A stretch of DNA of 64,000 nt from Rhipicephalus microplus (GCF_043290135.1 NC_134707.1:139253319-139317318), one strand, 5' to 3'; positions 37,693-50,457 are shown, numbered from the stretch's first letter. Made by a program: numbers and translations. Notes: generated by a model not told the origin, from the letters alone.

Positions 37693-40050
37693 GTGAAGTT
37701 TCTAGTTGCGGAGTTTCTCGTTGTGGAGCTTCAAGTTGTGGAGTTTCTCGTTGTGGAGTTTCTAGTTGTGGAGTTTGTAGTTGTGGAGTATCTAGTTGTG
37801 GACTTTCAAGTTGTGGAGTTTCTAGTTGTGGAGTTTCTAGTTGTTAATTTTCTAGCTGTGGAGTTTCTATTTGCGGAGTTTCTAGCTGCAGAGTTTCTAG
37901 TTGTGGATTTTCAAGCTGTGGAATTTCTGGTTGCAGAGTTTTTAGTTGCGGTGTTTCTAGTTGTGGAGTTTCTAGTTGTTGAGTTTCTAGTTGCCGAGTT
38001 CTTTAGTTGCGAAGTCTCAAGTTGTAGAGTTTCTAGCTGTGGAGTTTCTAGTTGCGGAGTTTCTAGTTGCGGAGTTTCTAGTTGCGGAGTTTCTAGTTGC
38101 GGAGTTTCTAGTTGTGAAGTTTTAGTTGTGGAGTCTCTAGTTGTGGAGTTTCTTGTTGTTGATTTTCTATCTGTGGAGTTTCTATTTGCGGAGTTTCTAG
38201 TTGCAGAGTTTCTAGTTGTGGATTTTCTAGCTGTGGAATTTCTGCTTGCAGAGTTTTTAGTTGCGGTGTTTCTAGTTGCGGAGTTTCTAGTTGTTGAGTT
38301 TGTAGTTGCCGAGTTCTTTAGTTGCGAAGTCTCAAGTTGTAGAGTTTCTAGCTGTGGAGTTTCTAGTTGCGGAGTTTCTAGTTGTGGATTTTTTAGTTGT
38401 GGAGTCTCTACTTGTGGACTTTCTAGTTGTGGAGTGTCTACTTGTTGAGTTTCTAGTTGTGGAGTTTCTATTTGTTGTTTTTAGTTTTCGAGTTTGTAGT
38501 TGTAGATTTTCTAGTTGCAGAGTTCCTAGTTTTGGAGTATCTAGTTGCGGAGTCTCTAATTGTGCAGTCTCTAGTTTTGGAGTCTCTAGTTGTGGAGTTT
38601 CTGGTTGTGGAGTTTATAGTTGTGGAATTTCTAATTGTGGAGATTCTACTTGCGGAGTTTCTAGTTGTGGAGTTTCTTGTTGTGGAGTTTTAGTTGTGGA
38701 GTTTCAAGTTGTGGAGTTTCTAGTTGTGGAGTTTCTAGTTTTCGGGTTTCTAATTACGGAGTTTCTAGTTGTGGAGTTTCTAGTTGTGGAGTGTCTAGTT
38801 GTGGAGTTTCTAGTTGTGGAGCTTTTAGTTGAGTTGTGGAGCTCTAGTTGTGGAGTTTCTAGTTGTGGAGTGTCTACTTGTGGAGTTTCTAGTTGTGGAG
38901 TTTCTAGCTGTGGAGTTTCTAGTTGCAGGGTTTCTAGTTTCGGAGTTTTCTAGTTGTGGAGTTTCTAGTTGCGGAGTTTCTAGTTGCGGAGTTTCAAGTT
39001 GTGGAGTTTCTAGTTGTGGAGTTTCTAGTTGTGGAGTTTTTAGTTGTGGAGTTTCTACTTGAGTTTATAGTTGCGGATTTTCTAGTTGCAGAGTTTTAAG
39101 TTGTCGAGTTTCTAGTTGCGGAGTCTGTAGTTGTGTAGTTTCTAGTTGCGGAGTTTCTAGCTGTGGAGTTTCTAGTTGCGGAGTCTCTAGTTGTGCAGTC
39201 TCTGGTTTTGGAGTCTCTGGTTGTGGAGTTTCTAGTTGTGGAGTTTCTAGCTGTGGAGTTTCAAGTTGCGGAGTCTCTAGTTGTGCAGTCTCTAGCTGTG
39301 GAGTCTCTGGCTGTGGAGTTTCTAGTTGTGGAGTTTCTAGTTGTGGAGTTTCTATTTGCTGAGTCTCTAGTTGTGCAGTCTCTGGTTTTGGAGTCTCTGG
39401 TTGTGGAGTTTCTAGTTGTGGAGTTTCTAGCTGTGGAGTTTCAAGTTGCGGAGTCTCTAGTTGTGCAGTCTCTAGCTGTGGAGTCTCTGGCTGTGGAGTT
39501 TCTAGTTGCGGAGTTTCTATTTGCTGAGTTTCTTGTTGCGGAGTTTCTAGTTGTGGATTTTCTGGCTGTGGAGTTTCTAGTTGCGGAGTTTCTAGTTGTG
39601 GAGTTTCTAGTTGTGAGGTTTTTAGTTGTTGAGTTTCTAGTTTTCGAGTTTCTAGTTGTGGAGTTTCTAGTTGTGCAGTTTTAGTTGTGGAGTCTCTAGT
39701 TGTGGAGTTTCTTGTTGTTGATTTTCTATCTGTGGAGTTTCTATTTGCGGAGTTTCTAGTTGCAGAGTTTCTAGTTGTGGACATTCTAGCTGTGGAGTTT
39801 CTAGTTGCGGAGTTTTTAGTTGTGGAGTTTCTGGTTGTGGAGTTTCTAGTTCCGGAGTCTGTAGTTGTGGAGTATCTATTTGTTGGGTTTAAAGTTGTGG
39901 AGTTTCTAGTTGTGGAGTTTCCAGTTGTTGAGTTTCTAGTAGTTGAGTTTCTAGTTGCCGAGTTTCTAGTTGCGAAATCTCAAGTCGTGGAGTTTCTAGC
40001 TGTGGAGTTTCTAGTTGCGGAGTTTCTAGTTGCGGAGTTTCTAGTTGTGG
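37693..40050. repeat. HOR-II unit 1
   Basis: The unit begins at GTGAAGTTTCTAGTTGCGG. It contains GTTGTTAATTTTC near 37850, TTTGTTGTTTTTAG near 38469, GAGCTC at 38839 and the 180-bp doublet from 39181. It returns to composite-type sequence at 40051 rather than to another HOR-II unit. The same order recurs from 46218 at offsets of about 8,500-8,525 bp. Confidence 0.88.
39181..39525. repeat. 180-bp (12-monomer) sub-repeat doublet in HOR-II unit 1
   Basis: 39181-39360 and 39361-39525 are the same ordered run of monomers (GTGCAGTCTCTGGTTTTGG, then GAGTTTCAAGTTGCGG, then GTGCAGTCTCTAGCTG). They are identical for at least about 140 bp, and the second lacks one monomer. The two are joined by TTTCTATTTGCTGAG, a monomer specific to this doublet. 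Confidence 0.92.
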
Positions 40051-42759
40051 ATTTTGTAGTTGTGGAGTATATACTTGTGGTGTTTCAAGTTGTGGAGTTT
40101 CTAGTTGCGGAGTTTCTAGTTGCAGAGTTTCTAGTTCCAGAGTTTTCTAGTTGTGGAGTTTCTAGTTGCGGAGTTTCTATCTGTGGAGTTTCTAATTGCG
40201 GAGTTTCTAGTTGCAGAGTTTCTAGTTGTGGATTTTCTAGCTGTGGAATTTCTCCTTGCAGAGTTTTTAGTTGCGGTGTTTTTGTTGTGGAGTTTCTAGT
40301 TGTTGAGTTTCTAGTTGCCGAGTTCTTTAGTTGCGAAGTCTCAAGTTGTAGAGTTTCTAGCTGTGGAGTTTCTAGTTGCGGAGTTTCTAGTTGCGGAGTT
40401 CCTAGTTGTGTATTTTTTAGTTGTGGAGTCTCTAGTTGTGGAGTTTCTAGTTGTGGAGTGTCTACTTGTGGAGTTTCTAGTTGTGGAGTTTCTATTTGTA
40501 GTTTTTAGTTTTCGAATTTGTGGTTGTAGATTTTCTAGTTGCAGAGTTCCTAGTTTTGGAGTATCTAGTGGCGGAGTCTCTAATTGTGCAGTCTCTAGTT
40601 TTGGAGTCTCTAGTTGTGGAGTTTCTGGTTGTAGAGTTTTTAGTTGTGGAATTTCTAACTGTGGAGATTCTAGTTGCGGAGTTTCTAGTTGCAGGGTTTC
40701 TTGTTGCGGAGTTTCTAGTTGTGGAGTTTCTAGTTGTGGAGTTTCTGGCTGTGGAGTTTCTAGTTTGGGAGTTTCTAGTTGTGGAGTTTCTAGTTGCGGA
40801 GCTTCTAGAGGCGGAGTTTCTAGTTGTGGAATTTGTAGTTGTGGAGTATCTAGTTTTGGTGTTTCAAGTTGTGGAGTTTCTAGCTGTGGAGTTTCTAGTT
40901 GCGGAGTTTCTAGTTGCAGAGTTTCTAGTTGCGGAGTTTCTAGTTGCGGAGTTTCTAGTTGTGGAGTTTCTAGTTGCGGAATTTTCTAGTTGCGGAGTCT
41001 GTAGTTGTGGAGTTTCTAGTTGTGGAATTTCTAGTTACGGAGTTTCTAGTTGTGGAGCTTTTAGTTGAGGAGTCTCTAGTTGTTGAGTCTCTAGTTGTGG
41101 AATTTCTAGTTGTGGAGTTTCTAGTTGTGGAGTTTCTAGTTGTGGAATTTCAAGTTGTGGAGTCTCTAGTGGCGGAGTGAGTTTCTAGTTGCGGAGTTTC
41201 TGTTTGTGGAGTTTCTAGTTGTGGAGTTTCTAGTTGTAGAGTTTCTAGTTGTGGAGTTTCTAGTGTTTGAATTTCTAGTTGCCGAGTTCTTTAGTTGCGA
41301 AGTCTCAAGTTGTGGAGTTTCTAGCTGTGAAGTTTCTAGTTGCGGAGTTTCTAGTTGCGGAGTTTCTAGTTGTGGAGTTTTTAGTTGAGGAGTCTCTGGT
41401 TGTGGGGTCTCAAGTTGTGGAGTTTCTAGTTGTGGAGTCTCTAGTTGGGGAGTTTCGAGTTGTGGAGTTTCTAGCTGTGGAGTTTTTCGTCGCGGAGTTT
41501 CTAGTTGCAGAGTTTCTAGTAGCGGAGTTTTCTAGTTGTGGAGATTCTAGTGGCGGAGTTTCTAGTTGCGGAGTTTCAAGTTGTGGAGTTTCTAGTTGTG
41601 GACTTTCTAGCTGTGGAGTTTCTAGTTGCGGAGTTTTCAGTTTTTGAGTTTCTGGTTGTGGAGTTTCTAGTTCTGGAGTCTGTAGTTGTGGAGTATCTAT
41701 TTGTTGGGTTTAAAGTTGTGGAGTTTCTAGTTGTGGAGTTTCCAGTTGTTGAGTTTCTAGTAGTTGAGTTTCTAGTTGCCGAGTTTCTAGTTGCGAAATC
41801 TCAAGTCGTGGAGTTTCTAGCTGTGGAGTTTCTAGTTGCGGAGTTTCTAGTTGCGGAGTTTCTAGTTGTGGATTTTGTAGTTGCGGAGTATATAGTTGTG
41901 GTGTTTCACGTTGTGGAGTTTCTAGTTGCGGAGTTTCTAGTTGCAGAGTTTCTAGTTCCGGAGTTTTCTAGTTGTGGAGTTTCAAGTTGCGGAGTTTCTC
42001 GTTGTGGAGCTTCAAGTTGTGGAGTTTCTCGTTGTGGAGTTTCTAGTTGTGGAGTTTGTAGTTGTGGAGTATCTAGTTGTGGACTTTCAAGTTGTGGAGT
42101 TTCTAGTTGTGGAGTTTCTAGTTGTTAATTTTCTAGCTGTGGAGTTTCTATTTGCGGAGTTTCTAGCTGCAGAGTTTCTAGTTGTGGATTTTCTAGCTGT
42201 GGAATTTCTGGTTGCAGAGTTTTTAGTTGCGGTGTTTCTAGTTGTGGAGTTTCTAGTTGTTGAGTTTCTAGTTGCCGAGTTCTTTAGTTGCGAAGTCTCA
42301 AGTTGTAGAGTTTCTAGCTGTGGAGTTTCTAGTTGCGGAGTTTCTAGTTGCGGAGTTTCTAGTTGCGGAGTTTCTAGTTGCGGAGTTTCTAGTTGTGCAG
42401 TTTTAGTTGTGGAGTCTCTAGTTGTGGAGTTTCTTGTTGTTGATTTTCTATCTGTGGAGTTTCTATTTGCGGAGTTTCTAGTTGCAGAGTTTCTAGTTGT
42501 GGACTTTCTAGCTGTGGAGTTTCTAGTTGCGGAGTTTTTAGTTGTGGAGTTTCTGGTTGTGGAGTTTCTAGTTCTGGAGTCTGTAGTTGTGGAGTATCTA
42601 TTTGTTGGGTTTAAAGTTGTGGAGTTTCTAGTTGTGGAGCTTTTAGTTGAGGAGTCTCTAGTTGTTGAGTCTCTAGTTGTGGAATTTCTAGTTGTGGAGT
42701 TTCTAGTTGTGGAGTTTCTAGTTGTGGAATTTCAAGTTGTGGAGTCTCTAGTGGCGGAG
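40051..42759. repeat. 2.7-kb block repeated at offset 5,182, copy 2
   Basis: This is a copy of 34869-37577. At its right end it rejoins the composite order through the GGAGTGAGTTTCTAG unit near 42758. Private variants include GGAATTTTC near 40978, where the partner has GGAGTTTTC. Confidence 0.87.
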
Positions 42760-45700
42760 TGAGTTTCTAGTTGCGGAGTTTCTGTTTGTGGAGTTTCTAG
42801 TTGCGGAGCCAGTAGTTGTGGAGTTTCTAGTTGTGGAGTTTCTAGTGTTTGAATTTCTAGTTGCCGAGTTCTTTAGTTGCGAAGTCTCAAGTTGTGGAGT
42901 TTCTAGCTGTGAAGTTTCTAGTTGCGGAGTTTCTAGTTGCGGAGTTTCTAGTTGTGGAGTTTTTAGTTGAGGAGTCTCTAGTTGTGGGGTCTCTAGTTGT
43001 GGAGTTTCTAGTTGTGGAGTCTCTAGTTGGGGAGTTTCGAGTTGTGGAGTTTCTAGCTGTGGAGTTTTTCGTCGCGGAGTTTCTAGTTGCAGAGTTTCTA
43101 GTAGCGGAGTTTTCTAGTTGTGGAGATTCTAGTGGCGGAGTTTCTAGTTGCGGAGTTTCAAGTTGTGGAGTTTCTAGTTGTGGATTTTCTAGCTGTGGAG
43201 TTTCTGGTTGCGGAGTTTTCAGTTGCGGAGTTTCTGGTTATGGAGTTTCTAGTTCTGGAGTCTGTAGTTGTGGAGTATCTATTTGTTGGGTTTCAAGTTG
43301 TGGAATTTCTAGTTGTAGAGTTTTTAGTTGTTGAGTTTCTAGTAGTTGAGTTTCCAGTTGCCGAGTTTCTAGTTGCGAAATCTCAAGTCGTGGAGTTTCT
43401 AGCTGTGGAGTTTCTAGTTGCGGATTTTCTAGTTGCGGACTTTCTAGTTGTTGATTTTGTAGTTGTGGAGTATATACTTGTGGTGTTTCAAGTTGTGGAG
43501 TTTCTAGTTGCGGAGTTTCTAGTTGCAGAGTTTCTAGTTCCAGAGTTTTCTAGTTGTGGAGTTTCTAGTTGCGGAGTTTCTATCTGTGGAGTTTCTAATT
43601 GCGGAGTTTCTAGTTGCAGAGTTTCTAGTTGTGGATTTTCTAGCTGTGGAATTTCTCCTTGCAGAGTTTTTAGTTGCGGTGTTTTTGTTGTGGAGTTTCT
43701 AGTTGTTGAGTTTCTAGTTGCCGAGTTCTTTAGTTGCGAAGTCTCAAGTTGTAGAGTTTCTAGCTGTGGAGTTTCTAGTTGCGGAGTTCCTAGTTGTGTA
43801 TTTTTTAGTTGTGGAGTCTCTAGTTGTGGAGTTTCTAGTTGTGGAGTGTCTACTTGTGGAGTTTCTAGTTGTGGAGTTTCTATTTGTAGTTTTTAGTTTT
43901 CGAATTTGTGGTTGTAGATTTTCTAGTTGCAGAGTTCCTTGTTTTGGAGTATCTAGTGGCGGAGTCTCTAATTGTGCAGTCTCTAGTTTTGGAGTCTCTA
44001 GTTGTGGAGTTTCTGGTTGTAGAGTTTTTAGTTGTGGAATTGCTAACTGTGGAGATTCTAGTTGCGGAGTTTCTAGTTGCAGGGTTTCTTGTTGCGGAGT
44101 TTCTAGTTGTGGAGTTTCTAGTTGTGGAGTTTCTGGCTGTGGAGTTTCTAGTTTGGGAGTTTCTAGTTGTGGAGTTTCTAGTTGCGGAGCTTCTAGAGGC
44201 GGAGTTTCTAGTTGTGGAATTTGTAGTTGTGGAGTATCTAGTTTTGGTGTTTCAAGTTGTGGAGTTTCTAGCTGTGGAGTTTCTAGTTGCGGAGTTTCTA
44301 GTTGCAGAGTTTCTAGTTGCGGAGTTTCTAGTTGCGGAGTTTCTAGTTGTGGAGTTTCTAGTTGCGGAGTTTTCTAGTTGCGGAGTCTGTAGTTGTGGAG
44401 TTTCTAGTTGTGGAATTTCTAGTTACGGAGTTTCTAGTTGTGGAGCTTTTAGTTGAGGAGTCTCTAGTTGTTGAGTCTCTAGTTGTGGAATTTCTAGTTG
44501 TGGAGTTTCTAGTTGTGGAGTTTCTAGTTGTGGAATTTCAAGTTGTGGAGTCTCTAGTGGCGGAGTGAGTTTCTAGTTGCGGAGTTTCTGTTTGTGGAGT
44601 TTCTAGTTGTGGAGTTTCTAGTTGTAGAGTTTCTAGTTGTGGAGTTTCTAGTGTTTGAATTTCTAGTTGCCGAGTTCTTTAGTTGCGAAGTCTCAAGTTG
44701 TGGAGTTTCTAGCTGTGAAGTTTCTAGTTGCGGAGTTTCTAGTTGCGGAGTTTCTAGTTGTGGAGTTTTTAGTTGAGGAGTCTCTGGTTGTGGGGTCTCA
44801 AGTTGTGGAGTTTCTAGTTGTGGAGTCTCTAGTTGGGGAGTTTCGAGTTGTGGAGTTTCTAGCTGTGGAGTTTTTCGTCGCGGAGTTTCTAGTTGCAGAG
44901 TTTCTAGTAGCGGAGTTTTCTAGTTGTGGAGATTCTAGTGGCGGAGTTTCTAGTTGCGGAGTTTCAAGTTGTGGAGTTTCTAGTTGTGGACTTTCTAGCT
45001 GTGGAGTTTCTAGTTGCGGAGTTTTCAGTTTTTGAGTTTCTGGTTGTGGAGTTTCTAGTTCTGGAGTCTGTAGTTGTGGAGTATCTATTTGTTGGGTTTA
45101 AAGTTGTGGAGTTTCTAGTTGTGGAGTTTCCAGTTGTTGAGTTTCTAGTAGTTGAGTTTCTAGTTGCCGAGTTTCTAGTTGCGAAATCTCAAGTCGTGGA
45201 GTTTCTAGCTGTGGAGTTTCTAGTTGCGGAGTTTCTAGTTGTGGATTTTGTAGTTGCGGAGTATATAGTTGTGGTGTTTCACGTTGTGGAGTTTCTAGTT
45301 GCGGAGTTTCTAGTTGCAGAGTTTCTAGTTCCGGAGTTTTCTAGTTGTGGAGTTTCAAGTTGCGGAGTTTCTCGTTGTGGAGCTTCAAGTTGTGGAGTTT
45401 CTCGTTGTGGAGTTTCTAGTTGTGGAGTTTGTAGTTGTGGAGTATCTAGTTGTGGACTTTCAAGTTGTGGAGTTTCTAGTTGTGGAGTTTCTAGTTGTTA
45501 ATTTTCTAGCTGTGGAGTTTCTATTTGCGGAGTTTCTAGCTGCAGAGTTTCTAGTTGTGGATTTTCTAGCTGTGGAATTTCTGGTTGCAGAGTTTTTAGT
45601 TGCGGTGTTTCTAGTTGTGGAGTTTCTAGTTGTTGAGTTTCTAGTTGCCGAGTTCTTTAGTTGCGAAGTCTCAAGTTGGAGAGTTTCTAGCTGTGGAGTT

Positions 45701-46217
45701 TCTAGTTGCGGAGTTTCTAGTTGCGGAGTTTCTAGTTGCGGAGTTTCTAGTTGCGGAGTTTCTAGTTGTGCAGTTTTAGTTGTGGAGTCTCTAGTTGTGG
45801 AGTTTCTTGTTGTTGATTTTCTATCTGTGGAGTTTCTATTTGCGGAGTTTCTAGTTGCAGAGTTTCTAGTTGTGGACTTTCTAGCTGTGGAGTTTCTAGT
45901 TGCGGAGTTTTTAGTTGTGGAGTTTCTGGTTGTGGAGTTTCTAGTTCTGGAGTCTGTAGTTGTGGAGTATCTATTTGTTGGGTTTAAAGTTGTGGAGTTT
46001 CTAGTTGTGGAGTTTCCAGTTGTTGAGTTTCGAGTAGTTGAGTTTCTAGTTGCCGAGTTTCTAGTTGCGAAATCTCAGGTCGTGGAGTTTCTAGCTGTGG
46101 AGTTTCTAGTTGTGGATTTTGTAGTTGTGGAGTATATAGTTGTGGTGTTTCAAGTTGTGGAGTTTCTAGTTGCGGAGTTTCAAGTTGCAGAGTTTCAAGT
46201 TCCGGAGTTTTCTAGTT
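42760..46217. repeat. Composite plus HOR-II leading block, third copy of the 34.2-37.6 kb order
   Basis: This matches 34.16-37.6 kb at offset 8,585, falling to 8,570 and then 8,555 as single monomers are lost near 43780 and 45240. It also matches 40.05-42.76 kb at offsets near 3,400. It holds GGAGTGAGTTTCTAG near 44564, TTTGTAGTTTTTAG near 43883 and GTTGTTAATTTTC near 45496. Private changes include TTGGAGAG near 45676 and GGAATTGCTAAC near 44037. Confidence 0.84.
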
Positions 46218-48647
46218 GTGAAGTTTCTAGTTGCGGAGTTTCTCGTTGTGGAGCTTCAAGTTGTGGAGTTTCTCGTTGTGGAGTTTCTAGTTGTGGAGTT
46301 TGTAGTTGTGGAGTATCTAGTTGTGGACTTTCAAGTTGTGGAGTTTCTAGTTGTTAATTTTCTAGCTGTGGAGTTTCTATTTGCGGAGTTTCTAGCTGCA
46401 GAGTTTCTAGTTGTGGATTTTCAAGCTGTGGAATTTCTGGTTGCAGAGTTTTTAGTTGCGGTGTTTCTAGTTGTGGAGTTTCTAGTTGTTGAGTTTCTAG
46501 TTGCCGAGTTCTTTAGTTGCGAAGTCTCAAGTTGTAGAGTTTCTAGCTGTGGAGTTTCTAGTTGCGGAGTTTCTAGTTGCGGAGTTTCTAGTTGCGGAGT
46601 TTCTAGTTGCGCAGTTTCTAGTTGTGAAGTTTTAGTTGTGGAGTCTCTAGTTGTGGAGTTTCTTGTTGTTGATTTTCTATCTGTGGAGTTTCTATTTGCG
46701 GAGTTTCTAGTTGCAGAGTTTCTAGTTGTGGATTTTCTAGCTGTGGAATTTCTGCTTGCAGAGTTTTTAGTTGCGGTGTTTCTAGTTGCGGAGTTTCTAG
46801 TTGTTGAGTTTGTAGTTGCCGAGTTCTTTAGTTGCGAAGTCTCAAGTTGTAGAGTTTCTAGCTGTGGAGTTTCTAGTTGCGGAGTTTCTAGTTGTGGATT
46901 TTTTAGTTGTGGAGTCTCTAGTTGTGGACTTTCTAGTTGTGGAGTGTCTACTTGTTGAGTTTCTAGTTGTGGAGTTTCTATTTGTTGTTTTTAGTTTTCG
47001 AGTTTGTAGTTGTAGATTTTCTAGTTGCAGAGTTCCTAGTTTTGGAGTATCTAGTTGCGGAGTCTCTAATTGCGCAGTCTCTAGTTTTGGAGTCTCTAGT
47101 TGTGGAGTTTCTGGTTGTGGAGTTTATAGTTGTGGAATTTCTAATTGTGGAGATTCTACTTGCGGAGTTTCTAGTTGTGGAGTTTCTTGTTGTGGAGTTT
47201 TAGTTGTGGAGTTTCAAGTTGTGGAGTTTCTAGTTGTGGAGTTTCTAGTTTTCGGGTTTCTAATTACGGAGTTTCTAGTTGTGGAGTTTCTAGTTGTGGA
47301 GTTTCTAGTTGTGGAGCTTTTAGTTGAGTTGTGGAGCTCTAGTTGTGGAGTTTCTAGTTGTGGAGTGTCTACTTGTGGAGTTTCTAGTTGTGGAGTTTCT
47401 AGCTGTGGAGTTTCTAGTTGCAGGGTTTCTAGTTTCGGAGTTTTCTAGTTGTGGAGTTTCTAGTTGCGGAGTTTCTAGTTGCGGAGTTTCAAGTTGTGGA
47501 GTTTCTAGTTGTGGAGTTTCTAGTTGTAGAGTTTTTAGTTGTGGAGTTTCTACTTGAGTTTATAGTTGCGGATTTTCTAGTTGCGGAGTTTTAAGTTGTC
47601 GAGTTTCTAGTTGCGGAGTCTGTAGTTGTGGAGTTTCTAGTTGCGGAGTTTCTAGCTGTGGAGTTTCTAGTTGCGGAGTCTCTAGTTGTGCAGTCTCTGG
47701 TTTTGGAGTCTCTGGTTGTGGAGTTTCTAGTTGTGGAGTTTCTAGCTGTGGAGTTTCAAGTTGCGGAGTCTCTAGTTGTGCAGTCTCTAGCTGTGGAGTC
47801 TCTGGCCGTGGAGTTTCTAGTTGTGGAGTTTCTAGTTGTGGAGTTTCTATTTGCTGAGTCTCTAGTTGTGCAGTCTCTGGTTTTGGAGTCTCTGGTTGTG
47901 GAGTTTCTAGTTGTGGAGTTTCTAGCTGTGGAGTTTCAAGTTGCGGAGTCTCTAGTTGTGCAGTCTCTAGCTGTGGAGTCTCTGGCTGTGGAGTTTCTAG
48001 TTGCGGAGTTTCTATTTGCTGAGTTTCTTGTTGCGGAGTTTCTAGTTGTGGATTTTCTGGCTGTGGAGTTTCTAGTTGCGGAGTTTCTAGTTGTGGAGTT
48101 TCTAGTTGTGAGGTTTTTAGTTGTTGAGTTTCTAGTTTTCGAGTTTCTAGTTGTGGAGTTTCTAGTTGTGCAGTTTTAGTTGTGGAGTCTCTAGTTGTGG
48201 AGTTTCTTGTTGTTGATTTTCTATCTGTGGAGTTTCTATTTGCGGAGTTTCTAGTTGCAGAGTTTCTAGTTGTGGACATTCTAGCTGTGGAGTTTCTAGT
48301 TGCGGAGTTTTTAGTTGTGGAGTTTCTGGTTGTGGAGTTTCTAGTTCTGGAGTCTGTAGTTGTGGAGTATCTATTTGTTGGGTTTAAAGTTGTGGAGTTT
48401 CTAGTTGTGGAGTTTCCAGTTGTTGAGTTTCTAGTAGTTGAGTTTCTAGTTGCCGAGTTTCTAGTTGCGAATTCTCAAGTCGTGGAGTTTCTAGCTGTGG
48501 AGTTTCTAGTTGCGGAGTTTCTAGTTGCGGAGTTTCTAGTTGTGGATTTTGTAGTTGTGGAGTATATAGTTGTGGTGTTTCAAGTTGTGGAGTTTCTAGT
48601 TGCGGAGTTTATAGTTGCAGAGTTTCTAGTTCCGGAGTTTTCTAGTT
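46218..48647. repeat. HOR-II unit 2
   Basis: It starts at GTGAAGTTTCTAGTTGCGG (46218) and ends at the next occurrence (48648), 2,430 bp. GAGCTC is at 47334. The 180-bp doublet runs from 47676. A CCGTGG variant near 47806 and a GCGCAG variant near 47072 are private to this unit. Confidence 0.9.
47676..48020. repeat. 180-bp sub-repeat doublet in HOR-II unit 2
   Basis: The paired runs begin at 47676 and 47856, exactly 180 bp apart, with the same monomer order as at 39181-39525. Confidence 0.9.
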
Positions 48648-50457
48648 GTGAAGTTTCTAGTTGCGGAGTTTCTCGTTGTGGAGCTTCAAGTTGTGGAGTT
48701 TCTCGTTGTGGAGTTTCTAGTTGTGGAGTTTGTAGTTGTGGAGTATCTAGTTGTGGACTTTCAAGTTGTGGAGTTTCTAGTTGTGGAGTTTCTAGTTGTT
48801 AATTTTCTAGCTGTGGAGTTTCTATTTGCGGAGTTTCTAGCTGCAGAGTTTCTAGTTGTGGATTTTCTAGCTGTGGAATTTCTGGTTGCAGAGTTTCTAG
48901 TTCCGGAGTTTTCTAGTTGTGGAGTTTCTAGTTGCGGAGTTTCTATCTGTGGAGTTTCTAATTGCGGAGTTCTTTAGTTGCGGAGTTTCTAGTTGCGGAG
49001 CTTCTAGTGGCGGAGTTTCTAGTTGTGGAATTTGTAGTTGTGGAGTATCTAGTTTTGGTGTTTCAAGTTGTGGAGTTTCTAGCTGTGGAGTTTCTAGTTG
49101 CGAAGTTTCTAGTTGCAGAGTTTCTAGTTGCGGAGTTTCTAGTTGCGGAGTTTCTAGTTGTGGAGTTTCTAGTTGCGGAGTTTTCTAGTTGCGGAGTCTG
49201 TAGTTGTGGAGTTTCTAGTTGTGGAATTTCTAGTTACGGAGTTTCTAGTTGTTGAGCTTTTAGTTGAGGAGTCTCTAGTTGTTGAGTCTCTAGTTGTGGA
49301 ATTTCTAGTTGTGGAGTTTCTAGTTGTGGAGTTTCTAGTTGTGGAATTTCAAGTTGTGGAGTCTCTAGTGGCGGAGTGAGTTTCTAGTTGCGGAGTTTCT
49401 GTTTGCGGAGTTTCTAGTTGTGGAGTTTCTAGTTGTGGAGTTTCTAGTTGTGGAGTTTCTAGTGTTTGAATTTCTAGTTGCCGAGTTCTTTAGTTGCGAA
49501 GTCTCAAGTTGTGGAGTTTCTAGCTGTGAAGTTTCTAGTTGCGGAGTTTCTAGTTGCGGAGTTTCTAGTTGTGGAGTTTTTAGTTGAGGAGTCTCTGGTT
49601 GTGGGGTCTCTAGTTGTGGAGTTTCTAGTTGTGGAGTCTCTAGTTGGGGAGTTTCGAGTTGTGGAGTTTCTAGCTGTGGAGTTTTTCGTCGCGGAGTTTC
49701 TAGTTGCAGAGTTTCTAGTAGCGGAGTTTTCTAGTTGTGGAGATTCTAGTGGCGGAGTTTCTAGTTGCGGAGTTTCAAGTTGTGGAGTTTCTAGTTGTGG
49801 ACTTTCTAGCTGTGGAGTTTCTAGTTGCGGAGTTTTCAGTTTTTGAGTTTCTGGTTGTGGAGTTTCTAGTTCTGGAGTCTGTAGTTGTGGAGTATCTATT
49901 TGTTGGGTTTAAAGTTGTGGAGTTTCTAGTTGTGGAGTTTCCAGTTGTTGAGTTTCTAGTAGTTGAGTTTCTAGTTGCCGAGTTTCTAGTTGCGAAATCT
50001 CAAGTCGTGGAGTTTCTAGCTGTGGAGTTTCTAGTTGCGGAGTTTCTAGTTGCGGAGTTTCTAGTTGCAGAGTTTCTAGTTGTGGACTTTCTAGCTGTGG
50101 AGTTTCTAGTTGCGGAGTTTTTAGTTGTGGAGTTTCTGGTTGTGGAGTTTCTAGTTCTGGAGTCTGTAGTTGTGGAGTATCTATTTGTTGGGTTTAAAGT
50201 TGTGGAGTTTCTAGTTGTGGAGTTTCCAGTTGTTGAGTTTCTAGTAGTTGAGTTTCTAGTTGCCGAGTTTCTAGTTGCGAAATCTCAAGTCGTGGAGTTT
50301 CTAGCTGTGGAGTTTCTAGTTGCGGAGTTTCTAGTTGCGGAGTTTCTAGTTGTGGATTTTGTAGTTGTGGAGTATATAGTTGTGGTGTTTCAAGTTGTGG
50401 AGTTTCTAGTTGCGGAGTTTCTAGTTGCAGAGTTTCTAGTTCCGGAGTTTTCTAGTT
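48648..50457. repeat. Chimeric unit: HOR-II start joined to composite-type block
   Basis: It opens as HOR-II (GTTGTTAATTTTC near 48798) but near 48900 switches to sequence like 1065-1130 and then 1395-1740. GGAGTGAGTTTCTAG follows near 49375 and composite sequence continues until HOR-II resumes at 50458. Near 49.79-50.34 kb it contains two overlapping-type runs 285 bp (19 monomers) apart, marked by GTTTAAAGTTG and GAAATCTCAAGTCG. Confidence 0.82.
49787..50356. repeat. 285-bp (19-monomer) imperfect tandem duplication
   Basis: GTAGTTGTGGAGTATC occurs at 49881 and 50166, and GAAATCTCAAG at 49994 and 50279, both 285 bp apart. The first half carries the GAGTTTTCAGTTTTTGAG monomer (near 49830) and the second does not. 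The pair therefore looks like two HOR lineages joined by exchange, not a fresh slip. Outer limits are approximate. Confidence 0.75.

Noticed and set aside
36792..37847. Longest + strand open frame, 351 codons
   Set aside because: It has the same repeat composition and switches between VEFLV and SSCGV phases at indel monomers. Related copies at 41974 and 45347 have different lengths because of HOR junctions, which is not gene-like conservation.
39065..39784. 239-codon - strand frame of LETPQ repeats, also at 47560, 52922, 57527 and 61412
   Set aside because: It is open only because few odd-length monomers fall in this HOR-II section. Frame and length follow HOR copies, and each ends in RNSTT-phase residues after an indel. 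There is no sign of a promoter or of non-repetitive coding sequence.
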